This document shows positions 27,382-36,474 of a stretch of 64,000 nt of DNA, one piece after another. The translations under genes and the position numbers were made by a program. The notes beneath the pieces are model-generated. The model was not told the DNA's origin, made no database searches, and saw nothing but the letters and a program-made list of their open reading frames with translations. Each line of letters opens with the position of its first letter. Within the stretch, counting starts at the first letter, position 1. Origin of the DNA: an uncultured Clostridia bacterium (GTDB taxonomy: Bacteria; Bacillota; Clostridia; TANB77; CAG-508); contig CAKOVX010000007.1 in NCBI GenBank assembly GCA_934122155.1, forward strand, positions 10,880 to 74,879, read 5' to 3'.

Positions 27382-28678
27382 TTTTCCGAAGGATGTTAAA
27401 AGTTACAGTTGGATCTGTATACACTCTATCTATTGTAATTTTGTGTAGCCTTCCTATTAAGAATATTGAGACTACAAATACTAAAATACATAGTAAGACT
27501 CTGTTTATATATAGCCACTCTATTTTATCCTTTGATGCAGCATCTTTCATTTTTTTGTTTAATTCACGATATTCTTTTGTCCCTTTATTTGGTATAAATA
27601 AATCTATTACTTTTTTTATGAATGGATTTTTATATAGTTTTTGCTGCCATGGATTTTGTGTGTTTTTAGTGCTCATACTTGTAGATCCATTGTCTTTTAA
27701 TTTTCTAGTTAATATATAACATACAAATGTTGCAATTACTAGTAGTATTTGCACAAGTATTCCATTTTTTCCATTGTAAAAGCTCTCTGTAAAGCTAAAT
27801 TGTGATATTGCCCAGTTTTTTATTGGTTCAATTGCTAATATCGGAACTATTGCTATAACAGCCAAACTTTGAAATGTATAGTCTAATTTGTCTCTTTTTA
27901 ATATTTCAAGTTGCATCTCTTGTGTTATGTTATTTAAGTTTTTTAAATATAATGATGATTTGTCAATTTTACGGTCTCCAAACTCTTTAGTTAAATATGA
28001 TATTCCAGCAAACTCTTTTAAATAGCTATTTGGTGCAATATCATAATATTTTTCTAGCTCTGATTCCGGATCATCTGATATAAGAACTTCATATATTTTT
28101 TCTGCTTGTCTAGACATCTCTGGTTTATCATCATCTTGTGCTACCTGATATATAGCTTCTTCTACCATGTTAAATTCGTGGTATGCATGTCTAATTTCAG
28201 AGAAAAATTCTATTTGTTCTTTTAATAATTTATTGTCTAATTTATCTACCATTCCATCTATAAATGTATCTACCATAAATAGTTCAAAAATTAGTAGCAT
28301 AGACATTAATAATGTATTGTTTTTGGTAATAACTATAATAGCTATTGCCAATGGTATTGAAATTAGCAATGTACGTGTCAAAATTCTTGCTGCTTGTTTT
28401 CTAGTTAAATACTCGTCTTCCACATTTATAATTGCCAATCTTCTTCTTAGTTTTAATAAATATCTTTTAAGAAAAGGTGTCTTAAGATAAATTACATATA
28501 GTTTTTGATATAGTACTTCTGATGAAAAGCTCTTTTCTTTGGTTCCTTGTTGAAGTTTTCTGATTTGAGCTATTTCAGATTTTTGGTTTCTATTTTTTAT
28601 AATAAGAAATGCAATTAAAATTACAACAAATAGTGCTCCTGCTCCCATCATTAAATATAATGGCATATCATTATTCAT
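27371..28678 (-). CDS. tadB: TadB-like inner membrane platform protein
   Basis: A 435-residue protein with an N-terminal membrane helix, paired helices near ARILTRTLLISIPLAIAIIV, a cytoplasmic T2SSF-type domain (QIEFFSEIRHAYHEFNMVEE, then LKEFAGISYLTKEFGD) and C-terminal membrane helices. Family assignment rests on topology and position between a CpaF ATPase and a TadC-like gene. It overlaps tadC by 11 bases. Confidence 0.75.
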   Translation of the reverse strand: MNNDMPLYLMMGAGALFVVILIAFLIIKNRNQKSEIAQIRKLQQGTKEKSFSSEVLYQKLYVIYLKTPFLKRYLLKLRRRLAIINVEDEYLTRKQAARILTRTLLISIPLAIAIIVITKNNTLLMSMLLIFELFMVDTFIDGMVDKLDNKLLKEQIEFFSEIRHAYHEFNMVEEAIYQVAQDDDKPEMSRQAEKIYEVLISDDPESELEKYYDIAPNSYLKEFAGISYLTKEFGDRKIDKSSLYLKNLNNITQEMQLEILKRDKLDYTFQSLAVIAIVPILAIEPIKNWAISQFSFTESFYNGKNGILVQILLVIATFVCYILTRKLKDNGSTSMSTKNTQNPWQQKLYKNPFIKKVIDLFIPNKGTKEYRELNKKMKDAASKDKIEWLYINRVLLCILVFVVSIFLIGRLHKITIDRVYTDPTVTFNILRKNEW

Positions 28679-28709
28679 TTCTTAAAATCACCTCTCATTT
28701 CTTAGTAGC

Positions 28710-29540
28710 TTATATTTTTGCTTTAGGTTTTCTTCCTCTTTTTTTAGGTTCTGGTTTTACTGTATCATCTTGTGGTATTTCATCATAGAATATTTCTTTT
28801 GGAGGTTTTATTCCCCAATTTCTTTGTAAAAAGTCATCAAACCCTTGTATATCACTATCATCCATGTTTGTTCTCATTGCTTTAATATTAGCTTCTGAGA
28901 TTGGATTTGTAAGTACATAAGAACCATCTTGGTATTCTAGAATATTTCTATATTGGTATAGTTCTCTATTGGTTGTTTTAGAAAAGAATACTGTCGCATT
29001 ATCCATAAACTTATCAAGCTTACCTTCTATACTGCCTTCTTTTCTGTAATCATAAGTATACTCGTTTCTTTCTTCAACAGGTATACATTCTGTTACTCTT
29101 TCTATGTATCTTCTTCCTCTAAAGTCTTTTACTAAGTGAATGTCAAAGTTTAATACTTGTACAACTTGCTCCTCTGCTGTTTTTTCATCTTTGAATACTC
29201 CTGCTCTTAACATTGAGTTACGAAGTGCTGTTACTAAGTCTGGGAAAGTTTTAGCATGGTGAGTAAACAAAGTAAATTTAGAAGCAACCTGTGCTGATTG
29301 TATCATCCATGAAGCAACAGGGTCTGTTGCAACCTCTCCGATAATATTAACGGAACCATCAGTTTTCTTTTGAACGTCCAAACAGTCTTGTCCAGAAACT
29401 GTTTCTGTTTCTCTCATTGATAATATGTTTCTTGTTGGATATATTTTTCTTAAGTGAAGCTCGAATGCAGTTTCTGTAATACGTAAGTTCATTGTTTCAT
29501 ATATGTTTTCAATCATTGCCATAAGCATTGTTGTTTTTCC
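28710..29540 (-). CDS. cpaF: CpaF/TadA secretion ATPase, C-terminal part after a frameshift
   Basis: This is the downstream portion (276 residues) of the ATPase at 29542-30681 in another frame. If one of the two C bases at 29541-29542 (minus strand) is dropped, the P-loop reads GEQGCGKTTMLMAMIE without a break. The part carries the Walker B-like VNIIGEVATDPVASWMIQ and the HHAKTFPDLVTALRNSML His-box region of T2SS/T4P-type ATPases. The end is a basic tail rich in Lys/Arg (KKRGRKPKAK). Either a sequencing error or a recent inactivating insertion. Confidence 0.85.
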   Translation of the reverse strand, partial: GKTTMLMAMIENIYETMNLRITETAFELHLRKIYPTRNILSMRETETVSGQDCLDVQKKTDGSVNIIGEVATDPVASWMIQSAQVASKFTLFTHHAKTFPDLVTALRNSMLRAGVFKDEKTAEEQVVQVLNFDIHLVKDFRGRRYIERVTECIPVEERNEYTYDYRKEGSIEGKLDKFMDNATVFFSKTTNRELYQYRNILEYQDGSYVLTNPISEANIKAMRTNMDDSDIQGFDDFLQRNWGIKPPKEIFYDEIPQDDTVKPEPKKRGRKPKAKI

Positions 29541-29541
29541 G

Positions 29542-30681
29542 GCATCCTTGTTCACCAGTTAGTGATATAATTCTTGCTCCCTTTACTAAATATTTTAATA
29601 AATCAATTGCTTCTTCTTTTCCTGGGAATTGAATAATTTGCTCAAGTGATGCACGTTTAACGTCAAATTTTCTTACGAAAAATGCCCATGTTTCAGACAT
29701 ACTTGGTCTTACAACAACTACACGTGATCCATCTTTCATTTCATTAATTTTAAATCCGTTTGTATCTGATAATTGTCCAGGATTATTATATTTGTATATG
29801 TTTTGACAAACTCTTTTTAATTCAGCTTCTGTACCAAATGATAAAAATGCTAAACGAATTGATTTACCATGGAACATGATCCAAATACTATCACATGCAC
29901 GAGGTACCTTATGTTCTGCAATTTGGTTTAGGTAGTCTCCTTCCGTTTGTGCAACTTGGCTTAAAAAAGATTCAGGAAGTCCTGATACACCACCAGAAAT
30001 ACCATCTATATTCATATCTCTTATTTCATCTATTGCACTATATCCTTTATAATGTTGGTAGATTCTTTGTACAACTACATTTAGTTTATCCGCAAATGTA
30101 AGTATAAAGTTTTCTTTTTCATATATTTTGTTTATTTCTTCTGCTGTAATTACATAAGATGGTTTTGCTTCACCTTCTACATATTTTAAGTCATCTAGTT
30201 TATATTTTTTTATAATTTCTGGTAAAGCTTCATATCCAAATTCGTTTTTATACATATATAGTATAATATCAAATTTATCTTGTGCAGTTAATAATGATGG
30301 TATATCAAATGGAATAGCATTTGATATATTAGTTTCATTTGCATTATACTCTTTTACCAACAAATCATATATTAATTCTTTAATATATTTCTTGTCGTTT
30401 ACATCTCCATATGTGCAGCCTTTTAAAGCCTTTTTTAGTTCATATTTTTTTTGTTTTCTTCTCTTCAATTCTTCTTCTGAAAGTCCAATATCATATAAGT
30501 TGATTTTTGTAATTTCGTCTAATCTTTTTTTAACAAAAGCTGACATCATTTCTAGGGTATATGTTTTGTCATCAACCTCAACTTCTACTTCTTGTTCTTG
30601 GTTCTTTCTCTTTTTTAAGAACTGATATACTAGAAAAGCAGCTATAAAAAACACAATCATTATTAAAAGTATTCTAAGCAT
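29542..30681 (-). CDS. cpaF: CpaF/TadA secretion ATPase, N-terminal part up to a frameshift
   Basis: Motor ATPase for Tad-type pilus assembly. About 380 residues: an N-terminal membrane segment (LLIMIVFFIAAFLVYQFL), unusual for CpaF, then a charged linker, a helical domain and the start of the ATPase core, with SRVVVVRPSMSETWAFFVRK and LTGEQGC. The frame breaks at the Walker A motif, where an extra C yields CRKNNN instead of CGKTTM and stops 11 codons later. The gene lies between the MinD-like pair and tadB. Confidence 0.85.
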
Positions 30682-30706
30682 TTTAGGCTCCTTTCTTTTA
30701 GATAGA

Positions 30707-31546
30707 CTACATCTTCATTTGTAATTCCTGTAATTTGAACATTATGTTCTCATTTAATGTTTTTATTTCTTTAATGAAAATACTGTTGTTGTCTGCTTCA
30801 TCTGCAATAGTTTTAGCTTTTAACATAAAATCAATGATATTACCTTCTGTACAAGCCTCAAAAAATAATGTATTATAAGGAATTGCAGAAATCAGCTTTT
30901 TTTCTTTTAAGTATCTTGTAATATTTTTTGTATTATATTTTGAATATCTGTCATATTTTCCAATTGCAAGCATTATATTTTTTCTTTTATAAAAATCATT
31001 TGCCTCTCTTAATGCCATAAAGTCGTCTATGGCTTTTATTTTTTGTGTCATATTTACTATTAAAACATCTGATATTTGTAAAATTGCTGCTGCTTCTTTT
31101 CTTGGCATTTTTTTGCTTAAGTCTACAAAAATCAAATCATAATATCTTTTAGCTGTTTGTAAAATATCTACATAACTTTCAGCTATTTCATTATATTCTT
31201 GATATGACTTTGTTACTGGCGATATTAAAATATCTAGTCTGTCTCTTAAAACAGTTCGTGAATAATTTTTTACAATTTCATTACTAGTTCTGTTACTTTT
31301 TATTGCTTTTATTAGTCCCTCAACTCCAGATTCTAGCCCAACACTTTCATTCTTTTTTATAACACTAGCTGGTCTTATTTTGTCATATTCCCAAAAACAG
31401 TTTTCTAATGTTAAGTCATTAAAACTAGTAGATACAACTAATATTTTATAATTATGTTCTATCGCCATGTATGCTGCTATTGCTGCTACTGATATGCTTT
31501 GGCCTGTTTCTTTTATTTCATTGCTACAAAATGTTATAATTGCCAT
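30707..31546 (-). CDS. MinD/TadZ-like protein 2
   Basis: A 279-residue cytoplasmic protein of the SIMIBI ATPase type: N-terminal AIITFCSNEIKETGQSISVA in place of a P-loop, then NYKILVVSTSFNDLTLE, and LIFVDLSKKMPRKEAAAILQ as the Walker B-like strand. The canonical deviant Walker A (KGGxGKT) is not present, so ATP binding is uncertain. In Tad loci the corresponding gene (tadZ/cpaE) helps localise the apparatus. Confidence 0.7.
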   Translation of the reverse strand: MAIITFCSNEIKETGQSISVAAIAAYMAIEHNYKILVVSTSFNDLTLENCFWEYDKIRPASVIKKNESVGLESGVEGLIKAIKSNRTSNEIVKNYSRTVLRDRLDILISPVTKSYQEYNEIAESYVDILQTAKRYYDLIFVDLSKKMPRKEAAAILQISDVLIVNMTQKIKAIDDFMALREANDFYKRKNIMLAIGKYDRYSKYNTKNITRYLKEKKLISAIPYNTLFFEACTEGNIIDFMLKAKTIADEADNNSIFIKEIKTLNENIMFKLQELQMKM

Positions 31547-31552
31547 TAGACT

Positions 31553-32254
31553 TTAAACTCCTTTTTCTAATTGTTTAAATGCTCTTTTTAAATCTGCTGA
31601 TTCATTTTTATTGTCTAATAATTCATCTGTTATATAAAGTAGATTTTTTTTATATAATTCTGTTAATCTCCTAAACTTTATTCTTTGTACCATTTGATTT
31701 TCAATTATAGCTGCTTGATTTTCGACCTCAAGTTGAAAATATATAGTCTCATCATCCCATGTTACTCTAACGCCTAATGCTAAATAGTTAAAATATTCTT
31801 CTTCATCATATGACATGTTTCGTGAAAATAATATTTTTTTCAATTTGAGTGGTTCATTTATTTCTGTTAAAACCTCTAGACCTCTTCTTAAAGAGTATGC
31901 ATCAAGCCCACTAACAAAATAGTTTTTGTCAAATGTATTTATATCAAAACTTGTTGCTCCATCTATTGAATCTATATCTACAAATATATAGTCATAATCT
32001 AATACTGCATGTTCAGGAATTCCTAAATAGTTTTTTATTGCTGTGTAGCTATAAAGTCCAACTGCAATATCAATTCCTTCAAAGCTAGTTATGTATGACT
32101 TAGCTGGAGATATTACTGGAACAATATATTTTGCTCTTTGTAAAATAGTAGTATCTATTATTAAAACTTTTTTGTTTATAGCTGTTAATAGTTTAGCAAT
32201 ATATTCTAATAAATCTATTTTTTCATATGCTCCAATAAAACCTATTGTTTTCAT
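31553..32254 (-). CDS. MinD/TadZ-like protein 1
   Basis: A 233-residue protein starting MKTIGFIGAYEKIDLLEYIA, where a P-loop would be expected but GKT is missing. It has the strand KVLIIDTTI and the Walker B-like YDYIFVDIDSIDGA. It is a second, shorter degenerate member of the same fold directly upstream of its paralog, six bases away. Likely a localisation or scaffold factor of the pilus locus. Confidence 0.65.
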   Translation of the reverse strand: MKTIGFIGAYEKIDLLEYIAKLLTAINKKVLIIDTTILQRAKYIVPVISPAKSYITSFEGIDIAVGLYSYTAIKNYLGIPEHAVLDYDYIFVDIDSIDGATSFDINTFDKNYFVSGLDAYSLRRGLEVLTEINEPLKLKKILFSRNMSYDEEEYFNYLALGVRVTWDDETIYFQLEVENQAAIIENQMVQRIKFRRLTELYKKNLLYITDELLDNKNESADLKRAFKQLEKGV

Positions 32255-32275
32255 TTATACCTCCATTTTTATATT

Positions 32276-33211
32276 TTATCCACCTAATGAATCTAGGTAT
32301 TTTTGTCTTTCTTCTTGCATTTGTTTAATTTCTTGTTCTATTCCAGTAATTACGTCGTCTTTTGCTGTATCTGTATTTCTATTTAGTTCTGCATTTATAT
32401 TGTTTCTTGATAAAGCTCTATTTCTTTTTACAATTTCATCCACTGCTGCTTTAACACAGTTAGGGTCTTGTTGAATCAACTCATAAACCTCATTATTTGG
32501 TGAGTAATTTACAGTTGCTTTTTCTTGTAATCCTGGTTCAATATATTCTATTGCATATAACAAAGAGCCTTTCATTTTATATGACTCTACAATAGCACAG
32601 TTTAATGTTAATATTTCATCTTCTGATAATTCAAGCCAAATTGTTTGTGCAGATTCTACTCCATCAACTTCTGGTATTTCTATTTTTTTGTGTGATACAA
32701 CAACATAGTCACTACCACTTGGTAATCTTAAACGAACATCTATATATTTTCCACTTTTTAATTGAGAAGTAAGTGTTATTGCATTATATTCAACTTTTCT
32801 AACATCATTATTAAGTTCACCTTCTGCTTTAACCATGTCTGTTGTAACAACTGTTCCTGCTTTCATATTTATTTTTGAAATAATATTTACTTTTCTAACT
32901 AGGTTGCCTTTTTCATCTGTTACATTAGCTTTTGACTCTAGGTCAGTTGCACTCAATACATTTGAAGGAGCCAAACTACTATTTATTGTTTTTAAAACTA
33001 ATTTATCAGATGTTACAGTATCTCCTGAATTTATATCTGTTTGTGTTACATAAACTTGTTTTAAATTTGCTTTTTCTTCTTGTTGTTGTTTTGTTATTTG
33101 TGTTAGCCTTAATATTAACACACCTATAATAATTCCTGTAACTAATAATGTTACTAACATTCCTAAAAGAAATGAGTTTTGCGCCTTTTTTTGCATTGGA
33201 TTCATTGCCAT
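32276..33211 (-). CDS. cpaB: CpaB-like SAF-domain pilus assembly protein
   Basis: A 311-residue protein with one N-terminal membrane helix (FLLGMLVTLLVTGIIIGVLI), a SAF-like domain (VYVTQTDINSGDTVTSDKLV, then NMKAGTVVTTDMV) and a C-terminal RcpC/CpaB-type beta domain, then a coiled Glu/Gln-rich tail. CpaB is the periplasmic-side assembly protein of Tad pili. It is the first gene of the locus. Confidence 0.78.
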   Translation of the reverse strand: MAMNPMQKKAQNSFLLGMLVTLLVTGIIIGVLILRLTQITKQQQEEKANLKQVYVTQTDINSGDTVTSDKLVLKTINSSLAPSNVLSATDLESKANVTDEKGNLVRKVNIISKINMKAGTVVTTDMVKAEGELNNDVRKVEYNAITLTSQLKSGKYIDVRLRLPSGSDYVVVSHKKIEIPEVDGVESAQTIWLELSEDEILTLNCAIVESYKMKGSLLYAIEYIEPGLQEKATVNYSPNNEVYELIQQDPNCVKAAVDEIVKRNRALSRNNINAELNRNTDTAKDDVITGIEQEIKQMQEERQKYLDSLGG

Positions 33212-33349
33212 TTTATATTCCTCCTCATAAAATTAGTGTTTTATTACTCAATATTTATTTTACAACATTTTTTGCCTAAAAACAATAATATAATTATGTT
33301 TGTAATGTAAATTTAATGTATTTGTAATATATTTGTAATATATCGTTTT

Positions 33350-33416
33350 AAAACGCTCAAAATGAACTGAACCCTAAGTTTTTTCAACTTTTTAGGTTCA
33401 GTTCAAAAAGCGTTTT
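33350..33416. terminator. Long imperfect hairpin, probable bidirectional terminator
   Basis: Arms AAAACGCT (33350-33357) and AGCGTTTT (33409-33416) extend inward with TGAACTGAACC and GGTTCAGTTCA and AAGTT/AACTT. It lies between the stop of the gene at 33428 and the cpaB promoter region, where a terminator is needed. The symmetrical ends could also be read as a small repeat element. Confidence 0.55.
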
Positions 33417-33427
33417 GTAATGTGTAT

Positions 33428-33835
33428 TTATCTATATCGACAATTGCATCTGCGTGAGTTATTATTTGCTGATGTATTTGCAGTTGTTAATAGTGTAGTA
33501 TTGCTAGTTACATCATTTCCCTCACTAGATAAATTTGTACTAATAGTAATTGGTCTCTCTGTCACTCTATAAGTGCAACTGTTGTTGTTTTGGTTTGCTA
33601 GCATTTGTAAAAGCCTGCATATTAGTCTTGTTAAAGTAGCTGTTATATATGCAAGTATTGTGTATGCAATAGCATAAACTAAAAAGCTAGCGTCAAATGC
33701 AGCAAAAGCCACAATTAAGTAAATTGCAAAAAACGTTGCAGCCACTAACAAAGGATTATTTAATATTTTTTGTAATACAATGGCCAATATTATAGTAGCA
33801 ACAGGGAAAGCAAAAAATAGTAGTAATGTATTCAT
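33428..33835 (-). CDS. Small membrane protein, DUF2651-like
   Basis: A 135-residue protein. The first 70 residues are two or three tightly packed membrane helices (LLLFFAFPVATIILAIVL, then LLVAATFFAIYLIVAFAAF), resembling DUF2651 proteins of Bacillota from memory. The C-terminal 60 residues are a Ser/Thr/Asn-rich polar tail ending in a Cys/Arg cluster. No function is known. It stands alone between truA and the pilus locus. Confidence 0.65.
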   Translation of the reverse strand: MNTLLLFFAFPVATIILAIVLQKILNNPLLVAATFFAIYLIVAFAAFDASFLVYAIAYTILAYITATLTRLICRLLQMLANQNNNSCTYRVTERPITISTNLSSEGNDVTSNTTLLTTANTSANNNSRRCNCRYR

Positions 33836-33949
33836 ACTTTTCCCCTCTCTTGTTTTATTTAGTATATTGTATGTTTTGTTTCAAAAAAGGTTCCAAAAGT
33901 AAATATTGCAACTTTGCAATTGTGTATTTCCGTAGGCTTTTAATACAAA

Positions 33950-33969
33950 AAACGACATTTCTGTCGTTT
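33950..33969 (-). terminator. truA terminator
   Basis: On the minus strand AAACGACA, GAAA loop, TGTCGTTT and a T-run; the 5' arm overlaps the truA stop codon. Confidence 0.8.
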
Positions 33970-34705
33970 AATCGTATTTTACTTCTATCAAAAATAGTCC
34001 TTGTGGTGGTAATGTTTTTCCTGCTAGTTGTCTGTTTTTTGCTTCTAATATTTTTTTAACTTCTTCTGGTTCAATATTTTTCATTCCAACATTCACAAGT
34101 GTACCTGATATTATTCTTACCATATTATATAAAAAACCATTTCCTGTAAGTTGAATAATTATTTGATTTTGCTTTTGCATTACTTTTGCACTATATATAG
34201 TTCTGACACTACTTTTGCTACTTGTTCCGCTAGATTTAAAACTGCTAAAGTCATGCTCGCCAACTAAATATGATGCTGCTTCTTGCATTTTATTTACATC
34301 CAATTTTTGAGAAATATGGTATGTAAAATTTCTATATATTGCTGTTCCTTGTTCAGAATTGTCAATAACATATTCATATGTTTTACTGTGACAATTATAT
34401 CTACTATGAAATTCTAGTGGCACATCTTCAGCTTTTTTTATACAAATAGATTTTTTTAATTGTGAGTTTATTGCTGTTGCCATTTTTTCTATTGGAAATT
34501 CTGAATCTATTTTAAAATTGGCAACTTGTCCAAATGCATGAACTCCTGCATCTGTTCTACCAGACCCAATTAAATCTACTTGTTTACCAGTAACATTTTC
34601 AATTGCTTTTTCTATTTCGCCTTGAATATTCAGTTTATTTGGTTGTTTTTGCCACCCATTATATTCTTTTCCATCATATTCAATAGTCAGTTTAATGTTT
34701 CTCAT
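33968..34705 (-). CDS. truA: tRNA pseudouridine(38-40) synthase
   Basis: Modifies U38-U40 in the anticodon stem. The 245-residue protein starts MRNIKLTIEYDGKEYNGWQK and has the catalytic Asp motif GSGRTDAGVHAFGQVANF, plus FLYNMVRIISGTLVNVG near the C-terminus. It overlaps the end of cdaA by 14 bases. Confidence 0.96.
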   Translation of the reverse strand: MRNIKLTIEYDGKEYNGWQKQPNKLNIQGEIEKAIENVTGKQVDLIGSGRTDAGVHAFGQVANFKIDSEFPIEKMATAINSQLKKSICIKKAEDVPLEFHSRYNCHSKTYEYVIDNSEQGTAIYRNFTYHISQKLDVNKMQEAASYLVGEHDFSSFKSSGTSSKSSVRTIYSAKVMQKQNQIIIQLTGNGFLYNMVRIISGTLVNVGMKNIEPEEVKKILEAKNRQLAGKTLPPQGLFLIEVKYD

Positions 34706-35603
34706 CTAATTCTTGTTTTTCCTTTTTTATTTTAAATTGTCTTATTTTTTTCTGGGTCTCTGTTGCAAACCTTTTATTTATAATATGTTTTATTAAAATA
34801 TTTTTCAAAGCCTCTTCTTTTACATCTGCTATTAGTTTCCCGTCTACGGCCACTGAAATTTTACCAGTTTCTTCAGATATAATAACAGCTATTGCATCTG
34901 ATTCTTTTGATATTCCTATTCCAGCTCTATGCCTTGTTCCAAGTTCTTTTGCAATATCTTTGTCATCTGCTAAAGGTAATATACATGCTGCTGCTGCAAT
35001 TTTGTTGTTTGATATAACAACAGCTCCATCATGTAATGGTGTATTAGGTGTAAATAAGTTAACTATTAATTGTGGTGATACGTCTGAATCTATTTTTACA
35101 CCACTATCTATAATATCATTTATATTTATATCTCTTTCAATAACTATTAACCCACCTGTTTTAGTTTTAGCAAGCTCAGTAGCTGCTATAATAATTTTGT
35201 ATACATCTTCTTTTGTTTTGGTTTCTAGGTCTTTGTCTATGCCAAAATACTTAGTTATTTTATTTGTACCTAATTGTTCTAACATTCTGCGAAGCTCTGG
35301 CGCAAATATTACAATTAGTGCAATTACACCATATGGCATAAAAGCTGTTAATATAAAGTTTAAAATTTTAAGTTGTAATATTTCACTAATAGCTGTAATT
35401 ATAAGTACAAATACTATTCCTTTTATTAATTGCCATATTCTAGATTTTTTAGCATAAACAATAAATTTGTATACAATATATGCAACTATTACTAAATCTA
35501 AAATTAAAGTTAAAAGTTTAAATGGGTTTTGCATTAGTTCTGACATATAGCTTGTAAATGAACTCCATATTCCATAAAAACTTAATGTTAAATTTTCAAA
35601 CAT
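34692..35603 (-). CDS. cdaA: Diadenylate cyclase CdaA
   Basis: Membrane-bound synthase of cyclic di-AMP. The 303-residue protein has three N-terminal membrane helices (residues about 25-100), the DAC domain with NTPLHDGAVVIS (DGA motif) and GTRHRAGIGIS (RHR motif), and a basic tail. The usual partners cdaR and glmM are absent; instead truA follows and a 43-residue membrane protein precedes it by 22 bases. Confidence 0.94.
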   Translation of the reverse strand: MFENLTLSFYGIWSSFTSYMSELMQNPFKLLTLILDLVIVAYIVYKFIVYAKKSRIWQLIKGIVFVLIITAISEILQLKILNFILTAFMPYGVIALIVIFAPELRRMLEQLGTNKITKYFGIDKDLETKTKEDVYKIIIAATELAKTKTGGLIVIERDININDIIDSGVKIDSDVSPQLIVNLFTPNTPLHDGAVVISNNKIAAAACILPLADDKDIAKELGTRHRAGIGISKESDAIAVIISEETGKISVAVDGKLIADVKEEALKNILIKHIINKRFATETQKKIRQFKIKKEKQELDEKH

Positions 35604-35625
35604 TTTTTACCTCTTTTGTTCTAAT

Positions 35626-35757
35626 TTATTTATTAAATATAATGTAATAAATTAATGTAGCAGCGACAGATAATAACATCATGGCTATTAACATTATCAT
35701 GATTATTTTAGTTGCAATTTTTCCTATATCTTTTTTACGTTTTGTATTTTTGCTCAT
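35626..35757 (-). CDS. Small single-pass membrane protein, 43 residues
   Basis: Found by reading the minus strand upstream of cdaA. It has an AAAGGA ribosome binding site, starts MSKNTKRKKDIGKIATKII and has one hydrophobic helix (IMIMLIAMMLLSVAATLIYY) near the C-terminus. Its length and layout resemble DUF4044-type proteins. It is cotranscribed with cdaA from the promoter at 35792-35820 and might interact with the cyclase; that is inference. Confidence 0.65.
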   Translation of the reverse strand: MSKNTKRKKDIGKIATKIIMIMLIAMMLLSVAATLIYYIIFNK

Positions 35758-35791
35758 TTTTATTCATTCCTTTCATATCAAACTAATATTA

Positions 35792-35820
35792 GTTATAACA
35801 CAAAAAAAATACAATTTCAA
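35792..35820 (-). promoter_or_regulatory. SigA-type promoter of the small protein-cdaA-truA operon
   Basis: Read on the minus strand: TTGAAA (35820-35815), 17 bases ending TGTGT, TATAAC (35797-35792). Confidence 0.72.
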
Positions 35821-35850
35821 TAGTAAGTTTGTGGTAATGTATAAAATTAA

Positions 35851-35884
35851 ATGACAATAATAAATAAAAATTTATTATTGTCAT
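35851..35884. terminator. Hairpin downstream of the FGE-like fragment
   Basis: Perfect 15-base arms ATGACAATAATAAAT (35851-35865) and ATTTATTATTGTCAT (35870-35884). Plausible terminator for the minus-strand gene that once stood at 35941-36474. Confidence 0.55.
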
Positions 35885-35940
35885 TATGTAATATCGTTTT
35901 TATCAAATTTCTTTTTATAGTTTGTTAAAGCCTCTTAGTG

Positions 35941-36474
35941 CTATTTCACATAAAGCATGGAACGTAGGCCGATGATATTCCCACCGCTAGTAGATGAAAG
36001 AGCGTGATTGCGAGAAGATGTATTATCATAAGCTTGAGTGCCAAGAGTACTGTAAGATGCTCCATGAGCAACACATGGGCGGAATTCATCACTTTCAGAA
36101 TATGTAGAATACTCAGTGGTCCATTCATATGCATTCCCTGACATATCACATATGTTACAGTATTTATCATTATTTTTTCCCGTATTTGCAAATGATTTAC
36201 CTTTATTTTGATTTGCATAATCTGATGTTCCTGAATACGTCTGTATAAATATTATTGCTGTGTCCCATGCATAACTGTTTGCTAAATCATTGGCATATAT
36301 TAATTTATTATTTTCTTTTACTTCTCCATACATTTCTCTTGCTGCTTTTGCTGCATTTGGCTGGGTCATATCTGCTAATACTGGTTGATTATATTTTGAT
36401 TATATTCTTGCATCTGTTCCACTTGCTTCAAATCGTGCTATATAATAGCCTCCGTTTGCTTTGGTCGTTTCATT
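35941..36474 (-). pseudogene. Broken FGE/C-type-lectin-like protein, resembling a DGR target
   Basis: The frame reads ETTKANGGYYIARFEASGTD, then an in-frame TAA, then continues through SYAWDTAII, DMSGNAYEWTTEYS, RPCVAHGASYS and SGGNIIGLRSMLY to its stop. These are the landmarks of formylglycine-generating-enzyme/sulfatase-modifying-factor domains used as DGR variable proteins in gut bacteria. There is no start codon upstream (a stop precedes the fragment), so the N-terminus is lost. From 36369 the frame is open for 142 residues and could be translated. No template repeat lies nearby; the nucleotide sequence is not a close copy of the template at 63579. Confidence 0.65.
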
